A stretch of 64,000 bases of DNA from Bacteroidota bacterium (GCA_018266055.1 JAFDYT010000017.1:1-64000); one strand, 5' to 3'; shown: positions 43,757 through 53,038, numbered from the stretch's first letter. Numbers and translations are program-made. The notes: a model not told the origin generated them from the sequence alone.

Positions 43757-45406
43757 ATGCTTTCTACAATCAACCCGGCCGAAACCAATACCTGGCATAA
43801 GCTCACCGCACTTTACATGCACATGCAAGCCGTTCACCTTCGTGAACTGTTTGAAGAAGATCCCAAGCGATTTGAAAAATTCTCTGTTTTGTTTGAAGAT
43901 ATCTTGGTGGATTACTCCAAAAATATTATCAACAAAGAGGTGATGGACGCGCTGATCGAGCTCGCCAACGAGACTGAACTCAGCGAGGCGATCAAAGCCA
44001 TGTTCGACGGAGTGGCGATCAATCAAACAGAACATCGCGCTGTGCTGCACACCGCCTTGCGCAATCGCTCGAATACACCCGTGTTGGTCGACGGCGTAGA
44101 TGTAATGCCCGAAGTGAATAAGGTGCTCGACCAAATGAAAAAGTTCTCCGGCAACTTGATCTCAGGTCAATGGAAAGGTTACACAGGCAAAGCGATTACA
44201 GACATTGTAAACATTGGTATTGGCGGCTCTGACCTTGGGCCACTCATGGTGACCGAAGCACTGAAGCCATTTCATAAAGGAATAAAACCTCACTTCGTTT
44301 CAAATGTGGATGGCACTCATCTGGCGGAGACGGTAAAAAATCTTAATCCTGAGACTACCCTTTTCATTGTTGCCTCAAAAACATTCACCACACAGGAAAC
44401 AATGACCAACGCGGAATCCGCGAAATCGTGGTTCCTCGAAAAATCAAAGGGCACCGGTGATGTAGCCAAGCACTTTGTTGCCGTCTCCACGAATACAAAA
44501 GCTGTGACCGCGTTCGGCATTGCGCCGGAAAACATGTTTGTGTTTTGGGATTGGGTCGGCGGACGCTACTCATTATGGTCGTCCATCGGTTTGTCAATTG
44601 CATGTACCATCGGCTTCGATCATTTCGCCGAGTTGCTCGAAGGCGCTCACGCAATGGACAATCATTTCAAACAAACTCCATTCGACAAAAACGTACCGGT
44701 AATTCTCGCGCTGATCGGCATTTGGTATGTCAATTTCTTTGACGCTTCCAGCGAAGCCATTCTTCCTTATGACCAATACCTTCACCGTTTCGCGGCATAT
44801 TTCCAGCAAGGCAATATGGAAAGCAACGGGAAATCAGTAGACCGCGCCGGCAATCCTGTTCTCTATAATACAGGCCCTGTAATCTGGGGAGAGCCGGGCA
44901 CGAATGGGCAACACGCATTCTACCAATTGATTCACCAGGGCACTAAGATGATTCCTTGCGATTTCATCGCACCAGCCGTAAGTCATAACCCAATCGGAGA
45001 TCATCATCAAAAACTGCTTTCGAATTACTTTGCACAAACAGAAGCGCTGATGATGGGAAAGACTGAAGAGGAAGTTGAAAAAGAACTGAAGGCTGCGGGC
45101 TTTCCTGACGATCAGATCAAAACACAGGCGCCGTTCCGTGTGTTTGCCGGAAATAAACCCACGAACTCCATTCTCTTTAAACAACTGACGCCGCGCACAC
45201 TTGGAAGCTTGGTGGCCATGTACGAGCACAAAATTTTCGTGCAAGGTGTGATCTGGAACATCTTTAGTTTCGATCAATGGGGCGTGGAATTAGGTAAAGT
45301 TTTAGCCAAGAAAATCCTGCCGGAGCTTGCCTCTTCCGAAGAAATCGCTTCGCATGATTCATCCACCAACGGCCTGATTAACTATTTCAAACGTTTGAAA
45401 AAATAA
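43757..45406 (+). CDS. pgi: Glucose-6-phosphate isomerase
   Basis: The protein has 549 residues, the usual length for the long bacterial and eukaryotic type. Signatures are '[21 protein letters not shown]', '[14 protein letters not shown]', '[15 protein letters not shown]', '[19 protein letters not shown]' and '[21 protein letters not shown]', the last carrying the catalytic Glu and His region. It interconverts glucose 6-phosphate and fructose 6-phosphate in the cytoplasm. It is the first of three sugar-phosphate genes (pgi, pfkA, ROK kinase) that lie opposite the alpha-glucan operon and would feed glucan breakdown products into glycolysis. It has its own promoter. Confidence 0.97.
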   Translation: MLSTINPAETNTWHKLTALYMHMQAVHLRELFEEDPKRFEKFSVLFEDILVDYSKNIINKEVMDALIELANETELSEAIKAMFDGVAINQTEHRAVLHTALRNRSNTPVLVDGVDVMPEVNKVLDQMKKFSGNLISGQWKGYTGKAITDIVNIGIGGSDLGPLMVTEALKPFHKGIKPHFVSNVDGTHLAETVKNLNPETTLFIVASKTFTTQETMTNAESAKSWFLEKSKGTGDVAKHFVAVSTNTKAVTAFGIAPENMFVFWDWVGGRYSLWSSIGLSIACTIGFDHFAELLEGAHAMDNHFKQTPFDKNVPVILALIGIWYVNFFDASSEAILPYDQYLHRFAAYFQQGNMESNGKSVDRAGNPVLYNTGPVIWGEPGTNGQHAFYQLIHQGTKMIPCDFIAPAVSHNPIGDHHQKLLSNYFAQTEALMMGKTEEEVEKELKAAGFPDDQIKTQAPFRVFAGNKPTNSILFKQLTPRTLGSLVAMYEHKIFVQGVIWNIFSFDQWGVELGKVLAKKILPELASSEEIASHDSSTNGLINYFKRLKK

Positions 45407-45432
45407 CCTTTGCCAAAAACAAAATACTTGTG

Positions 45433-45462
45433 TTGTCAAGTGATAACGAAACAGTATTTTTG
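45433..45462 (+). promoter_or_regulatory. Promoter of pfkA
   Basis: TTG (45433-45435), a 19-nt spacer and TATTTTTG (45455-45462) form a near-perfect Bacteroidota promoter, 17 nt before the pfkA ATG at 45480. Confidence 0.6.
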
Positions 45463-45479
45463 ACGGCTTTTTACCATTA

Positions 45480-46463
45480 ATGGAAACTAATATTTCGAAA
45501 ATTGGCGTATTCACTTCGGGTGGAGATGCACCTGGAATGAATGCAGCGATTCGCGCCGTAGTGCGAACTTCCATCTATTACAAGAAAGAAGTATTTGGCA
45601 TCACACAAGGATACGAAGGAATGATCGCCGGCGACATTGTAAAGCTAGGAACACGGTCGGTGGGAAACATTCTGCAGCGAGGCGGTACTATTTTAAAGAC
45701 AGCGCGCAGCCTTGAATTCAAAACTAAAGAAGGAAGAAAAAAGGCATACGACAACCTGAAGAAGAGTGGCATCGATTCATTGGTAGCAATTGGCGGAGAT
45801 GGTACGTTCACTGGCCTAACGGTTTTCTACGAAGAATTTGGTGTGCCCTCGATATGCATTCCCGGCACCATTGATAACGACATTGCAGGTACGGATTACA
45901 CCATTGGTTTTGACACGGCCAGCAATACGGCAGTCGATGCCATCGATAAGATCAGAGATACAGCCATTTCGCACAACCGACTGTTCTTCATCGAAGTAAT
46001 GGGCCGCAACTCGGGATACATTGCACTCAACTCTGGCATTGCCGGCGGTGCGGTGGCGATCATCATTCCGGAAGATAACATTACAATCGAAGAGCTTTTC
46101 GCGAAACTTGACGAAGGCGGAAAGACCAATAAGAAATCCAGTCTAATCGTTGTAGCCGAAGGATCTAAACTTGGTGGCGCGATGGACCTGGCAAAAAAAT
46201 TCTCGGAGCGAAATAACTACTTCGATATTAAAGTTACCATACTTGGCCACTTGCAGCGCGGAGGAACCCCAACCTATTTTGATCGTGTGCTCGCGAGCAA
46301 AATGGGCGTAGCCGCTGTGGAAGGTTTGCTCAACGGCAAGCAAGGTACCATGGTAGGTATTCGCGACAACAAGATTGTGTACAACCCTTTTGCTACGATC
46401 GTCAATCATGTACACGACATTGACAACGAAATGCTGAGAATTGCAAAAATACTTTCCATCTAA
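45480..46463 (+). CDS. pfkA: ATP-dependent 6-phosphofructokinase
   Basis: The protein has 327 residues. It phosphorylates fructose 6-phosphate to the 1,6-bisphosphate, the committed step of glycolysis. Signatures are 'VFTSGGDAPGMNAAIRAVVR', 'AIGGDGTFTGL' (Gly after the Asp marks the ATP-using type; PPi-using enzymes have a second Asp), 'GTIDNDIAGTDYTIGFDTA' with the catalytic Asp, and 'FFIEVMGRNSGYIAL'. 'GHLQRGGTPTYFDRVLASKMG' is the typical C-terminal motif. It has a strong promoter of its own, and the ROK kinase starts 11 bases after its stop. Confidence 0.97.
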   Translation: METNISKIGVFTSGGDAPGMNAAIRAVVRTSIYYKKEVFGITQGYEGMIAGDIVKLGTRSVGNILQRGGTILKTARSLEFKTKEGRKKAYDNLKKSGIDSLVAIGGDGTFTGLTVFYEEFGVPSICIPGTIDNDIAGTDYTIGFDTASNTAVDAIDKIRDTAISHNRLFFIEVMGRNSGYIALNSGIAGGAVAIIIPEDNITIEELFAKLDEGGKTNKKSSLIVVAEGSKLGGAMDLAKKFSERNNYFDIKVTILGHLQRGGTPTYFDRVLASKMGVAAVEGLLNGKQGTMVGIRDNKIVYNPFATIVNHVHDIDNEMLRIAKILSI

Positions 46464-46474
46464 AACAATTATTG

Positions 46475-47452
46475 ATGAAGGAGCTTACCGTAGGTATTGA
46501 CATAGGAGGAACAAACACAAAGTTTGGAATCGTTGACCGTGAGGGGAATGTGTTGCACCAAGGAAATATTCAAACGACGGTGCATGAAGAGTTCAAAGGG
46601 TTCTTCGACAGTATGGCCAACGCCCTTCGCGAAAGCTTCAAAGATCTTCCCTCCGATTCAAGCATCGTAGGTATTGGCGTTGGTGCCGCCAACGGAAATT
46701 ATTATACAGGCAACATAGAGCACGCCACTAATCTTCGCTGGAAAGGTATTCTTCCGTTGTCGAAAATGTTTCAGGAAGAATTCAACGTGCCATGCATTCT
46801 CACCAACGACGCCAACGCTGCCGCGGTTGGTGAAATGGTGTACGGCAACGCCAAGAACATGAAAGACTTTGTCGTTGTAACGTTAGGAACAGGCCTTGGC
46901 AGTGGATTTGTTTGTGGCGGAATTTTACTCAATGGCCATCACGGCATCGCCGGCGAGCTTGGGCATACTTCCGTGAACCCTACCGGCCGATATTGCAATT
47001 GCGGCAAACGTGGTTGCCTCGAAACCTATGTGTCGGCAACAGGAATCAAGCGCACAGTTTACAAGCTATTGGCCGATCATCTCGAGCCAAGCGAATTGCG
47101 GGGCATTAGCTTTGATAACCTGAACACCAAAATGATTACGGATGCAGCCCTTCGCGGCGACATTGTAGCCAAAGAATCATTTGAATATACCGGCCGAATC
47201 CTTGGAATGAAATTGGCCGAAACCGTGGTACATACTGATCCGGAGGCGATCTTCCTTTTCGGCGGCCTATCCCAAGCCGGTGAGTTGATTTTTAAGCCCA
47301 CCATCCGCCACATGGAAGCCAACCTGATGCCGTTGTTCAGAGGCAAAGTGAAAGTATTGCCCTCAGCGCTGCAAAATCAGGCCGCCCCTATCCTTGGCGC
47401 GAGCAGTCTCGTATGGGATCACTTTGCCAAGAAGGGCATGGAGGTGGCTTAA
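46475..47452 (+). CDS. ROK family sugar kinase (probable glucokinase)
   Basis: The protein has 325 residues. The ATG at 46475 was chosen over a TTG one codon earlier. The N-terminal phosphate loop is 'VGIDIGGTNTKFGIVD', the catalytic Asp is in 'CILTNDANAAAVGEM', and the ROK zinc motif CxCGxxGCxE appears as 'YCNCGKRGCLETY'. 'GTGLGSGFVCGGILLNGHHG' and 'GELGHTSVNPTGR' complete the family pattern. There is no DNA-binding domain, so it is an enzyme rather than a repressor. Next to pgi and pfkA it is most likely a glucokinase that activates glucose from amylase or glucan breakdown. N-acetylhexosamine or other hexose specificity is not excluded. Confidence 0.93.
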   Translation: MKELTVGIDIGGTNTKFGIVDREGNVLHQGNIQTTVHEEFKGFFDSMANALRESFKDLPSDSSIVGIGVGAANGNYYTGNIEHATNLRWKGILPLSKMFQEEFNVPCILTNDANAAAVGEMVYGNAKNMKDFVVVTLGTGLGSGFVCGGILLNGHHGIAGELGHTSVNPTGRYCNCGKRGCLETYVSATGIKRTVYKLLADHLEPSELRGISFDNLNTKMITDAALRGDIVAKESFEYTGRILGMKLAETVVHTDPEAIFLFGGLSQAGELIFKPTIRHMEANLMPLFRGKVKVLPSALQNQAAPILGASSLVWDHFAKKGMEVA

Positions 47453-47498
47453 GGCTCTGAAAATCTTTATTGTTAAATTCTGAAAGACAGCCCTTTGC

Positions 47499-47521
47499 CG
47501 GAAGTAGTTTTATTACTTCCG
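47499..47521. terminator. Hairpin after the ROK kinase gene
   Basis: CGGAAGTA (47499-47506) pairs perfectly with TACTTCCG (47514-47521) around GTTTTAT. No long T-run follows, so termination would be weak. It separates the ROK gene from the thioesterase gene. Confidence 0.4.
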
Positions 47522-47564
47522 TGAATTGTCGCCTCTTTTGATAATTTTACAGCAAAGATTAACC

Positions 47565-48092
47565 ATGTCTCGCAAGAAGAAAACCCCCAGCGAATCCGCC
47601 ACGCACATGACCGAACTGGTGTTGCCCAACGACACCAATACTCTCAATAACCTAATGGGAGGAAGACTGATGCAGTGGATGGATATTGTATCAGCCATTG
47701 CCGGTCAAAAGCATTGCAATAGTATTGTCGTTACAGCCTCAGTAGATAATATCTCTTTCCGCTCTCCCATTCAACTTGGCAACGTTGTCACCCTTCGGGC
47801 TAAAGTGACACGCGCTTTCAACTCCTCGGTAGAAATCAGAATTGATGTCGATGCCGAAAATATCCCTGAAGGAAAAAAGGTAGCGAGCAACTCGGCCTAC
47901 TTCACTTTTGTGGCCGTTGATAAAAACGGACAGCCGGTAGAAATACCCGAAGTAGTTCCTGAAACTCCTGAAGAAATTGAGGCCTATAATGGCGCCCTAA
48001 GAAGAAGGCAACTTCGTTTGATTTTGTCGGGACGCATGAAGCCGCATGAAGCCAACGAGTTGAAATCTATTTTTGACATCAAAGAAAATTAA
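47565..48092 (+). CDS. Acyl-CoA thioesterase (hotdog fold)
   Basis: The protein has 175 residues from the ATG at 47565. It has the classic pattern of the YciA/BFIT-type acyl-CoA hydrolases: 'HMTELVLPNDTNTLNNLMGGRLMQWMDIVSAIAGQKH', where Asn and the following helix form the active site, then 'VVTASVDNISFRSPIQLGNVVTLRAKVTRAFNSSVEI'. It hydrolyses acyl-CoA to fatty acid and CoA in the cytoplasm; the chain length is unknown. The C-terminal 35 residues are helical and charged. The next gene starts one base after its stop, so the two are coupled. Confidence 0.93.
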   Translation: MSRKKKTPSESATHMTELVLPNDTNTLNNLMGGRLMQWMDIVSAIAGQKHCNSIVVTASVDNISFRSPIQLGNVVTLRAKVTRAFNSSVEIRIDVDAENIPEGKKVASNSAYFTFVAVDKNGQPVEIPEVVPETPEEIEAYNGALRRRQLRLILSGRMKPHEANELKSIFDIKEN

Positions 48093-48093
48093 G

Positions 48094-48480
48094 GTGACAG
48101 ATTTCAATACCGTATTATTCGATTCAATCTATAAGGAAGACGTCTATTCTCCAGCTCCTTCGCCGACCATTGTGATCGATCAGCCGTGGGAAACTATTGA
48201 GAAAGAAGAGCGCGTGTTACTCTCTAAAATCCTCGCCGCAGTAAAGCATTCGCTCGATTCGGTTTCAATCAAACATCAACCGTCATTAGATCTCTCGCCT
48301 TGGAAAGAAAAGCCACGCAGGGTTATCTATTTTGGAAAACCGATAAACGGAATCGCGCTTTACGAAGTACTCGACACCCACGGCTCTGTTGTAGTCTGCG
48401 CTGAAAGACTGAAAGACCTGATAAAAAATGATGAGGCCAAAAAGAAACTCTGGCAGGCCTTGAAAAAGCAATTCCTTTAA
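48094..48480 (+). CDS. Conserved hypothetical protein, about 128 aa
   Basis: From the GTG at 48094 the protein has 128 residues; a TTG at 48073 would add seven residues overlapping the thioesterase. It has no signal or membrane segment. The N-terminus 'DFNTVLFDSIYKEDVYSPAPSPTIVIDQPW' is followed by a helix 'KEERVLLSKILAAVKHSLDSVSI', strands 'RRVIYFGKPINGIALYEVLDTHGSVVVCAERL' and a helical end 'KLWQALKKQFL'. This alpha-beta-alpha layout is a single compact domain. I do not recognise a named family. Tight spacing (1 base each side) places it in an operon with the thioesterase and the DUF2147 protein. Confidence 0.75.
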   Translation: MTDFNTVLFDSIYKEDVYSPAPSPTIVIDQPWETIEKEERVLLSKILAAVKHSLDSVSIKHQPSLDLSPWKEKPRRVIYFGKPINGIALYEVLDTHGSVVVCAERLKDLIKNDEAKKKLWQALKKQFL

Positions 48481-48481
48481 T

Positions 48482-48916
48482 ATGATTCGCACCACACTCC
48501 TCACTTTTTTTCTCTTATCTTCACTATCAGGCTTTACACAAATCGCCGGCAGGTGGAAAACCATCGACGACAACTCTGGTCAGCCGAGATCGATTATTGA
48601 AATCACAGAGCGCTCGGGCAAGTACTTTGGCAAAGTGATTAAAATTTTCCCGCAGCCCGGCGAAGATCCGGATCCCGTATGTGATAAATGCTCGGACACC
48701 GATGCACGGTACAAAAAGAAAGTGATCGGAATGGAAATCTTGAAAGAGCTAGTTAAAGATGGGGAAGAGTTTACAGGAGGGCACATTCTTGATCCTGAAA
48801 ACGGCAAAGTCTACAAATGCAAACTTTGGCTGGAAGGAAAAATCCTAAAAGTAAGGGGTTACTGGGGGCCATTTTTTCGTACCCAGACATGGCATGCTGA
48901 TGCAAGTCATCCATAG
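48482..48916 (+). CDS. Secreted DUF2147 protein
   Basis: The protein has 144 residues with a signal peptide (MIRTTLLTFFLLSSLSGFTQ). It matches DUF2147: 'IAGRWKTIDDNSGQPRSIIEITERSGKYFGKVIKIF', a Cys pair in 'DPVCDKCSDTDARYKK', 'GMEILKELVKDGEEFTGGHILDPENGKVYKC' and the final 'KVRGYWGPFFRTQTW'. The fold is a small lipocalin-like beta barrel found in the periplasm of many bacteria; its function is unknown. The CxxC pair after 'DPV' is typical. It follows the hypothetical gene by 1 base. Confidence 0.92.
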   Translation: MIRTTLLTFFLLSSLSGFTQIAGRWKTIDDNSGQPRSIIEITERSGKYFGKVIKIFPQPGEDPDPVCDKCSDTDARYKKKVIGMEILKELVKDGEEFTGGHILDPENGKVYKCKLWLEGKILKVRGYWGPFFRTQTWHADASHP

Positions 48917-48982
48917 AAATTTAACTTTTATCTGTTAATCTTACATCTCAACCACTAACTTATACGCTAACGGTTACCAATT

Positions 48983-49555
48983 GTGGCACTAAGGGTATTT
49001 AAATTCAGTTCTCAGCTAGACGAGGTAGAAATCTTCGAACGGATCAAGAAAGGCGACGAAAAGGCGCTTGAAGTGATTTATAAAAAATACTACCGGATGA
49101 TGACAAAACTGGTAGTGACCAACAGCGGTACCGAAGAAGAAGCTCGTGATGTATATCAAGATGCCTTAGTAGTTTTTTGGCAAAAGGCACGCTCTGGCAA
49201 CTTGGTGTTGACTTCAAAGATGAGTACCTACATCTACAGCATTTGTCAAAACCTGTGGAGAAAGGAACTGGACCGGAAGAAGAGACTATCCAATGAAGAG
49301 AAAGATTCATCTGAATTTATCGACATGGATAAGCCTGAGCGGGAGAAGATTATCGCCCACTGCATGGAACAATTGGGCGATACATGCCGTAAAGTACTGA
49401 TGTACTATTATTTTGATGAACTGTCGATGCAGGAAATAGCCGATAAACTGGGATTCGCCAATACAGATACTGCAAAGACCAAAAAATATAAATGCAAACA
49501 AAAATTAGATGAACTGGTAAAAGCTCAATATTCTGAGCATGACTTTTTAGACTGA
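48983..49555 (+). CDS. ECF RNA polymerase sigma factor
   Basis: The protein has 190 residues from a GTG start. Sigma region 2 is 'FERIKKGDEKALEVIYKKYYRMMTKLV' through 'ARDVYQDALVVFWQKAR' and 'TSKMSTYIYSICQNLWRKEL'. Region 4 is 'LGDTCRKVLMYYYFDELSMQEIADKLGFANTDTAKTKKYKCKQKL', with a helix-turn-helix. It directs RNA polymerase to a specific promoter set. The gene after it (3-base gap) encodes a one-helix membrane protein that is probably its anti-sigma factor, so the pair likely responds to an envelope signal. The regulon cannot be read from this window. Confidence 0.95.
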   Translation: MALRVFKFSSQLDEVEIFERIKKGDEKALEVIYKKYYRMMTKLVVTNSGTEEEARDVYQDALVVFWQKARSGNLVLTSKMSTYIYSICQNLWRKELDRKKRLSNEEKDSSEFIDMDKPEREKIIAHCMEQLGDTCRKVLMYYYFDELSMQEIADKLGFANTDTAKTKKYKCKQKLDELVKAQYSEHDFLD

Positions 49556-49558
49556 CGA

Positions 49559-50404
49559 ATGGAAAATTTTGAATTAATCGAAAAATACGCTTCCGGCCGG
49601 CTTGAGGGGATGGAGAAGGAAGCTTTTGAACAGCAATTGAAAGCTGACGCAGCGCTTCGAAAGGAAGTTGAATTGCAGCAACAGATTATTCAAGGTGTGA
49701 AGCAAGCCAGAATCCTACAATTGAAATCGATGCTCAGTCAGGTTCCAGTGGGTGGCTCAGTTATCCAATCAGGAATCACGGCAGGCAACATCATCACGGG
49801 CGCAGTGGCGGTAACCGCACTTGTTACAGTAAGCTTAATCTACTTTAAACCCTGGGAGGAGCAGCCAGCGCCGGCAACAATCGCAAAAGAAATTACAGCT
49901 CCGATCGACGAAAAAGTAGCGGAGGTTAAACCGGAAGTCAACTCTTCAAAAGAAAAGACGGAAGCGATCACTCCTACTCCTGAACCAACCAAGGAGCCCG
50001 CTAAAATCACCAAGACAACACCGATAGAAAAGTCAAATCCGGGCAAACCGAAAATTGAAGTGCTTGATCCGTCGGAGGATTTAACACAAAGTCAAAGCGA
50101 CGGGAAATCAACCGTCGCCAATCAATCCGCAGTGATGACATCGCACATCGCCGTTGAAACTGAATCCTCCAACGAAAAGTATTCTTTCCATTACCAATTC
50201 AACAAAGGCAAATTGGTGCTCTACGGCTCTTTTGACAAAGGGCTGTATGAAATCCTTGAAGTACATGGAGAGAATCATTCTTTGTTCCTCTATTACAAAG
50301 AGAGCTACTATCTCCTTAACGAGAAGGCCATGAACATCACGCCACTCACGGCCATCAAAGACCAGCAACTTATTAAGCTACTGAAAGAATACCGGTCAAA
50401 ATAA
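49559..50404 (+). CDS. Probable membrane anti-sigma factor
   Basis: The protein has 281 residues. The N-terminal 75 residues are helical ('FELIEKYASGRLEGMEKEAFEQQL...ALRKEVELQQQIIQGV'), in the style of anti-sigma factor domains in this phylum. A single membrane helix follows ('GNIITGAVAVTALVTVSLIYF'), then a Pro/Glu/Lys-rich periplasmic linker (about 100-175) and a C-terminal beta domain ('KYSFHYQFNKGKLVLYGSFDKGLYEILEV'). It probably holds the preceding ECF sigma factor at the membrane. The periplasmic part lacks a recognised sensor family. It starts 3 bases after the sigma gene. Confidence 0.8.
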   Translation: MENFELIEKYASGRLEGMEKEAFEQQLKADAALRKEVELQQQIIQGVKQARILQLKSMLSQVPVGGSVIQSGITAGNIITGAVAVTALVTVSLIYFKPWEEQPAPATIAKEITAPIDEKVAEVKPEVNSSKEKTEAITPTPEPTKEPAKITKTTPIEKSNPGKPKIEVLDPSEDLTQSQSDGKSTVANQSAVMTSHIAVETESSNEKYSFHYQFNKGKLVLYGSFDKGLYEILEVHGENHSLFLYYKESYYLLNEKAMNITPLTAIKDQQLIKLLKEYRSK

Positions 50405-50450
50405 GGATATTCAACCGGGCTGAACGGTTATTTAATAAGACCTATTCTGC

Positions 50451-50458
50451 TATCTTTG
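50451..50458 (+). promoter_or_regulatory. -7 promoter box directly before ftsX
   Basis: TATCTTTG matches TAnnTTTG exactly and ends 6 nt before the ATG at 50465, again predicting an almost leaderless transcript. The -33 element is not clear. Confidence 0.5.
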
Positions 50459-50464
50459 CTCCCT

Positions 50465-51361
50465 ATGGCAGGGGAGATAAAACATGTTACCCGTAAAAAG
50501 AAGCTGGGCAGCTACCCATCCATCAGCGTTATTGCCAGCATTACACTTGCGCTTTTTGCCATCGGGGTATTTGGGGCGCTTGTGATCTATTCCAAAGAAC
50601 TTGAAAATACAGTCAAAGAGAATATCCGCATTCAGGTTTACCTTAACAGGCAGCTTACTACCGAAGAACGGCTAAAAATAGAAAAGCAGTTGGCCAGCTA
50701 CCCATTTTTACCTAAGGCGTCTGAAAAACCCATTCAATTCATTTCAAAAGAAGAAGCTGAACGCCAGTTTGTGAAAGAAACCGGTGAAGATTTCAAGAAA
50801 TTTCTCGGCGAAAACCCCCTGCACGATGCCTATGTACTCAAGGTTGGAGAAGGCTATCAAAGCAGAGAAAGCCTGGCTAAAATCAAAGCTAATCTTGAAA
50901 AGATCCGTGGTGTTTTTCAAGTGTATTATGCAGAAAACGTGATCGAATCGATCAATAAAAACATTACTCAGATTGGCCTGGCATTGATGGGGCTGGTGGC
51001 CGTGTTGCTGGTTATTGTTGTTTTGCTAATCAACAACACATTGCGTCTTGCGTTATTTTCCCAGCGCTTTCTGATTCGGAGCATGCAATTAGTCGGAGCA
51101 AAACGCTGGTTTATTCAGGGACCGTTTTTATGGCGAGCTTCACTACACGGATTACTATCTGGAATATTGGCATCACTTTTTCTGGCGGGTCTATTGTCTT
51201 TTGCTACAGATCGGATTGAAGAATTGAAACTAATTCAAAATAACGACCGTCTTTTACTACTCATGGCATCGCTCCTTATCCTGGGAATAATCGTAGCGGT
51301 AGTGAGTTCATACCGGGCTGTCAGCAAATACCTGAAATTATCATTAGACGAACTATATTAA
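50465..51361 (+). CDS. ftsX: Cell division protein FtsX (permease-like)
   Basis: The protein has 298 residues from the ATG at 50465; an in-frame TTG at 50456 lies inside the promoter box. Four membrane helices: 'VIASITLALFAIGVFGALVIY', then after a periplasmic domain (about 50-165, 'IRIQVYLNRQLTTEERLKIEK') 'LMGLVAVLLVIVVLLINNTL', 'SGILASLFLAGLLSF' and 'LLLMASLLILGIIVAVVSS'. 'RSMQLVGAKRWFIQGPFLW' is the FtsX signature. With FtsE (not in the window) it forms the complex that activates peptidoglycan hydrolases at the septum. It heads ftsX-DUF3098-uppP-truB. Confidence 0.93.
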   Translation: MAGEIKHVTRKKKLGSYPSISVIASITLALFAIGVFGALVIYSKELENTVKENIRIQVYLNRQLTTEERLKIEKQLASYPFLPKASEKPIQFISKEEAERQFVKETGEDFKKFLGENPLHDAYVLKVGEGYQSRESLAKIKANLEKIRGVFQVYYAENVIESINKNITQIGLALMGLVAVLLVIVVLLINNTLRLALFSQRFLIRSMQLVGAKRWFIQGPFLWRASLHGLLSGILASLFLAGLLSFATDRIEELKLIQNNDRLLLLMASLLILGIIVAVVSSYRAVSKYLKLSLDELY

Positions 51362-51364
51362 ATC

Positions 51365-51574
51365 ATGAACAAATTACCTTTCACCAAAAAAAATTATCAG
51401 CGGATGATCATCGGAGTGATCACCATTTTTGTTGGCTTCGCTATTATGTCCATGGATAAGGAACCTCATGGTTTTGGCTTTCTTGGTCTGACCCTTGGAC
51501 CGATAGTAGTACTGGCGGGGTTCATTATCGAGTTTTTCGCAATCACCTATTCACCGGAAAAAGAAAATAAGTAA
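51365..51574 (+). CDS. DUF3098 small membrane protein
   Basis: The protein has 69 residues with two membrane helices ('[20 protein letters not shown]' and '[19 protein letters not shown]') joined by '[10 protein letters not shown]'. This fits DUF3098, a Bacteroidota family usually found between ftsX and uppP, as here. Its stop overlaps the start of uppP by one base (TAATG). The function is unknown; the constant position suggests a part in envelope or cell wall lipid biology. Confidence 0.9.
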   Translation: MNKLPFTKKNYQRMIIGVITIFVGFAIMSMDKEPHGFGFLGLTLGPIVVLAGFIIEFFAITYSPEKENK

Positions 51575-52365
51575 TGACTACTTCAGAAGCCATTGTTTTG
51601 GCTATTGTTGAAGGTCTTACCGAATTTTTACCAGTTTCTTCAACAGGTCACATGATTATTGCATCGGCGCTCATGGGTATCCCTTCTGACGCTTATGTGA
51701 AAACCTACACCGTGGCCATTCAACTCGGAGCTATTCTTTCAGTCATTGTATTGTATTGGAAACGCTTTTTTCAAACCATTAATTTCTATTTCAAACTCCT
51801 GGTAGCTTTTATCCCGGCAGCTGTGATCGGTTTTTTGCTTGGCGATTATATCGATCAATTGCTGGAGCGTGTAGAGGTGGTTGGAGTTACGCTTATACTT
51901 GGCGGAATCGTCTTTCTGTTCATCGACAAGATCTTCACTTCCGAAAAGCAAACGGGCACTGATACAACTTATCCCACAGCCTTTAAGATCGGATTATTTC
52001 AATGCATCGCTTTGGTGCCAGGCGTATCGCGGTCGGCCGCCACAATCATCGGTGGTCTTACCCAAAAGCTTACCAAAACAGCTGCTGCGGAGTTTTCTTT
52101 TTTTCTGGCTGTACCTACGATGTTTGCCGCTACGGCGTACAAACTTTTGAAGTATTACTCATCGGGAAATGGTTTGTCCGGAAGTGAGATAACTACGTTG
52201 GCGATCGGTAATATAGTCGCCTTTATTGTAGCCCTGATCGCCATCCGTTCCTTCATTTACATGGTTACGCGCAACGGGTTTAAGATCTTCGGATATTACC
52301 GTATCATTGTGGGCGCCATCATCCTGTACTTTTATTTTTCAGGAGCAAGTCTTTCTATTTTCTAA
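51574..52365 (+). CDS. uppP: Undecaprenyl-diphosphatase UppP/BacA
   Basis: The protein has 263 residues with about eight membrane helices. The two catalytic motifs are clear: '[20 protein letters not shown]' (the ExxxE-type loop with Ser and His) and '[15 protein letters not shown]' (the PGxSRSxxT motif with the catalytic Arg). It removes a phosphate from undecaprenyl diphosphate, recycling the lipid carrier for peptidoglycan synthesis, and can give bacitracin tolerance. It is coupled to the DUF3098 gene upstream, and truB starts directly after its stop. Confidence 0.95.
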   Translation: MTTSEAIVLAIVEGLTEFLPVSSTGHMIIASALMGIPSDAYVKTYTVAIQLGAILSVIVLYWKRFFQTINFYFKLLVAFIPAAVIGFLLGDYIDQLLERVEVVGVTLILGGIVFLFIDKIFTSEKQTGTDTTYPTAFKIGLFQCIALVPGVSRSAATIIGGLTQKLTKTAAAEFSFFLAVPTMFAATAYKLLKYYSSGNGLSGSEITTLAIGNIVAFIVALIAIRSFIYMVTRNGFKIFGYYRIIVGAIILYFYFSGASLSIF

Positions 52366-53016
52366 ATGGATGCCGCCGAAGGCCGTGTCTGGCTGATCAA
52401 TAAGCCACTGCGATGGACATCGTTTGATGTGGTCAACAAGCTGCGTTACCGGCTCAAAACCAAAAAGGTGGGACACGCGGGCACGCTAGATCCTTTGGCA
52501 ACGGGGCTGCTGATCATCTGCTCTGGAAAGATGACCAAGAGAATTGATGAGTTTCAGGCGCAGGAAAAGGAATACACGGGAAAGTTTGTGCTGGGCCAAT
52601 CCACACCTTCCTTTGATCTGGAGACGCCAGTAAGTGAAGCCCATGATATCTCTTTTCTCACGGAGGAAAAAATCCATCACGCGACGAAGAATTTCATTGG
52701 CGCCATTCAGCAAGTTCCGCCTGCACACTCCGCGATTTGGGTGAATGGCAAACGAGCCTACGAGCTGGCGCGCCAAGGCAAAGAAGTGGAAATGAAATCG
52801 CGTGAAGTTTCTATTCGCGAGTTCGAAATAACTACCATTGAATTGCCTGTTGTCGGGTTTAGAGTGGTCTGTTCGAAGGGAACATACATTCGAAGCCTTG
52901 CCAGGGATTTTGGGTTAGCCTTGGGAACTGTGGCTCATTTATCCGAGTTATGCAGAACGAGAATCGGCGACTTTAAATTAGCGGATGCGTTGACAATAGA
53001 TCAGGTTCCTGAGTAA
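52366..53016 (+). CDS. truB: tRNA pseudouridine(55) synthase
   Basis: The protein has 216 residues, starting the base after the uppP stop. The catalytic loop is 'KVGHAGTLDPLATGLLIICSG', with the nucleophile Asp after 'GTL', preceded by 'INKPLRWTSFDVVNKLR'. 'QQVPPAHSAIWVNGKRAYELARQGKEV' and 'CSKGTYIRSLARDFGLALG' are further TruB motifs. It makes pseudouridine 55 in the T loop of tRNAs. The protein is shorter than E. coli TruB, lacking most of the C-terminal PUA domain, as is usual in this phylum. Its 3' end carries the promoter for ribF. Confidence 0.95.
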   Translation: MDAAEGRVWLINKPLRWTSFDVVNKLRYRLKTKKVGHAGTLDPLATGLLIICSGKMTKRIDEFQAQEKEYTGKFVLGQSTPSFDLETPVSEAHDISFLTEEKIHHATKNFIGAIQQVPPAHSAIWVNGKRAYELARQGKEVEMKSREVSIREFEITTIELPVVGFRVVCSKGTYIRSLARDFGLALGTVAHLSELCRTRIGDFKLADALTIDQVPE

Positions 53017-53021
53017 GTTTG
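52990..53021 (+). promoter_or_regulatory. Promoter of ribF within the end of truB
   Basis: TTG (52990-52992), a 21-nt spacer and TAAGTTTG (53014-53021), an exact TAnnTTTG match overlapping the truB stop codon, 17 nt before the ribF ATG. Confidence 0.45.
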
Positions 53022-53038
53022 CCGTCAAGTTACCCCCA

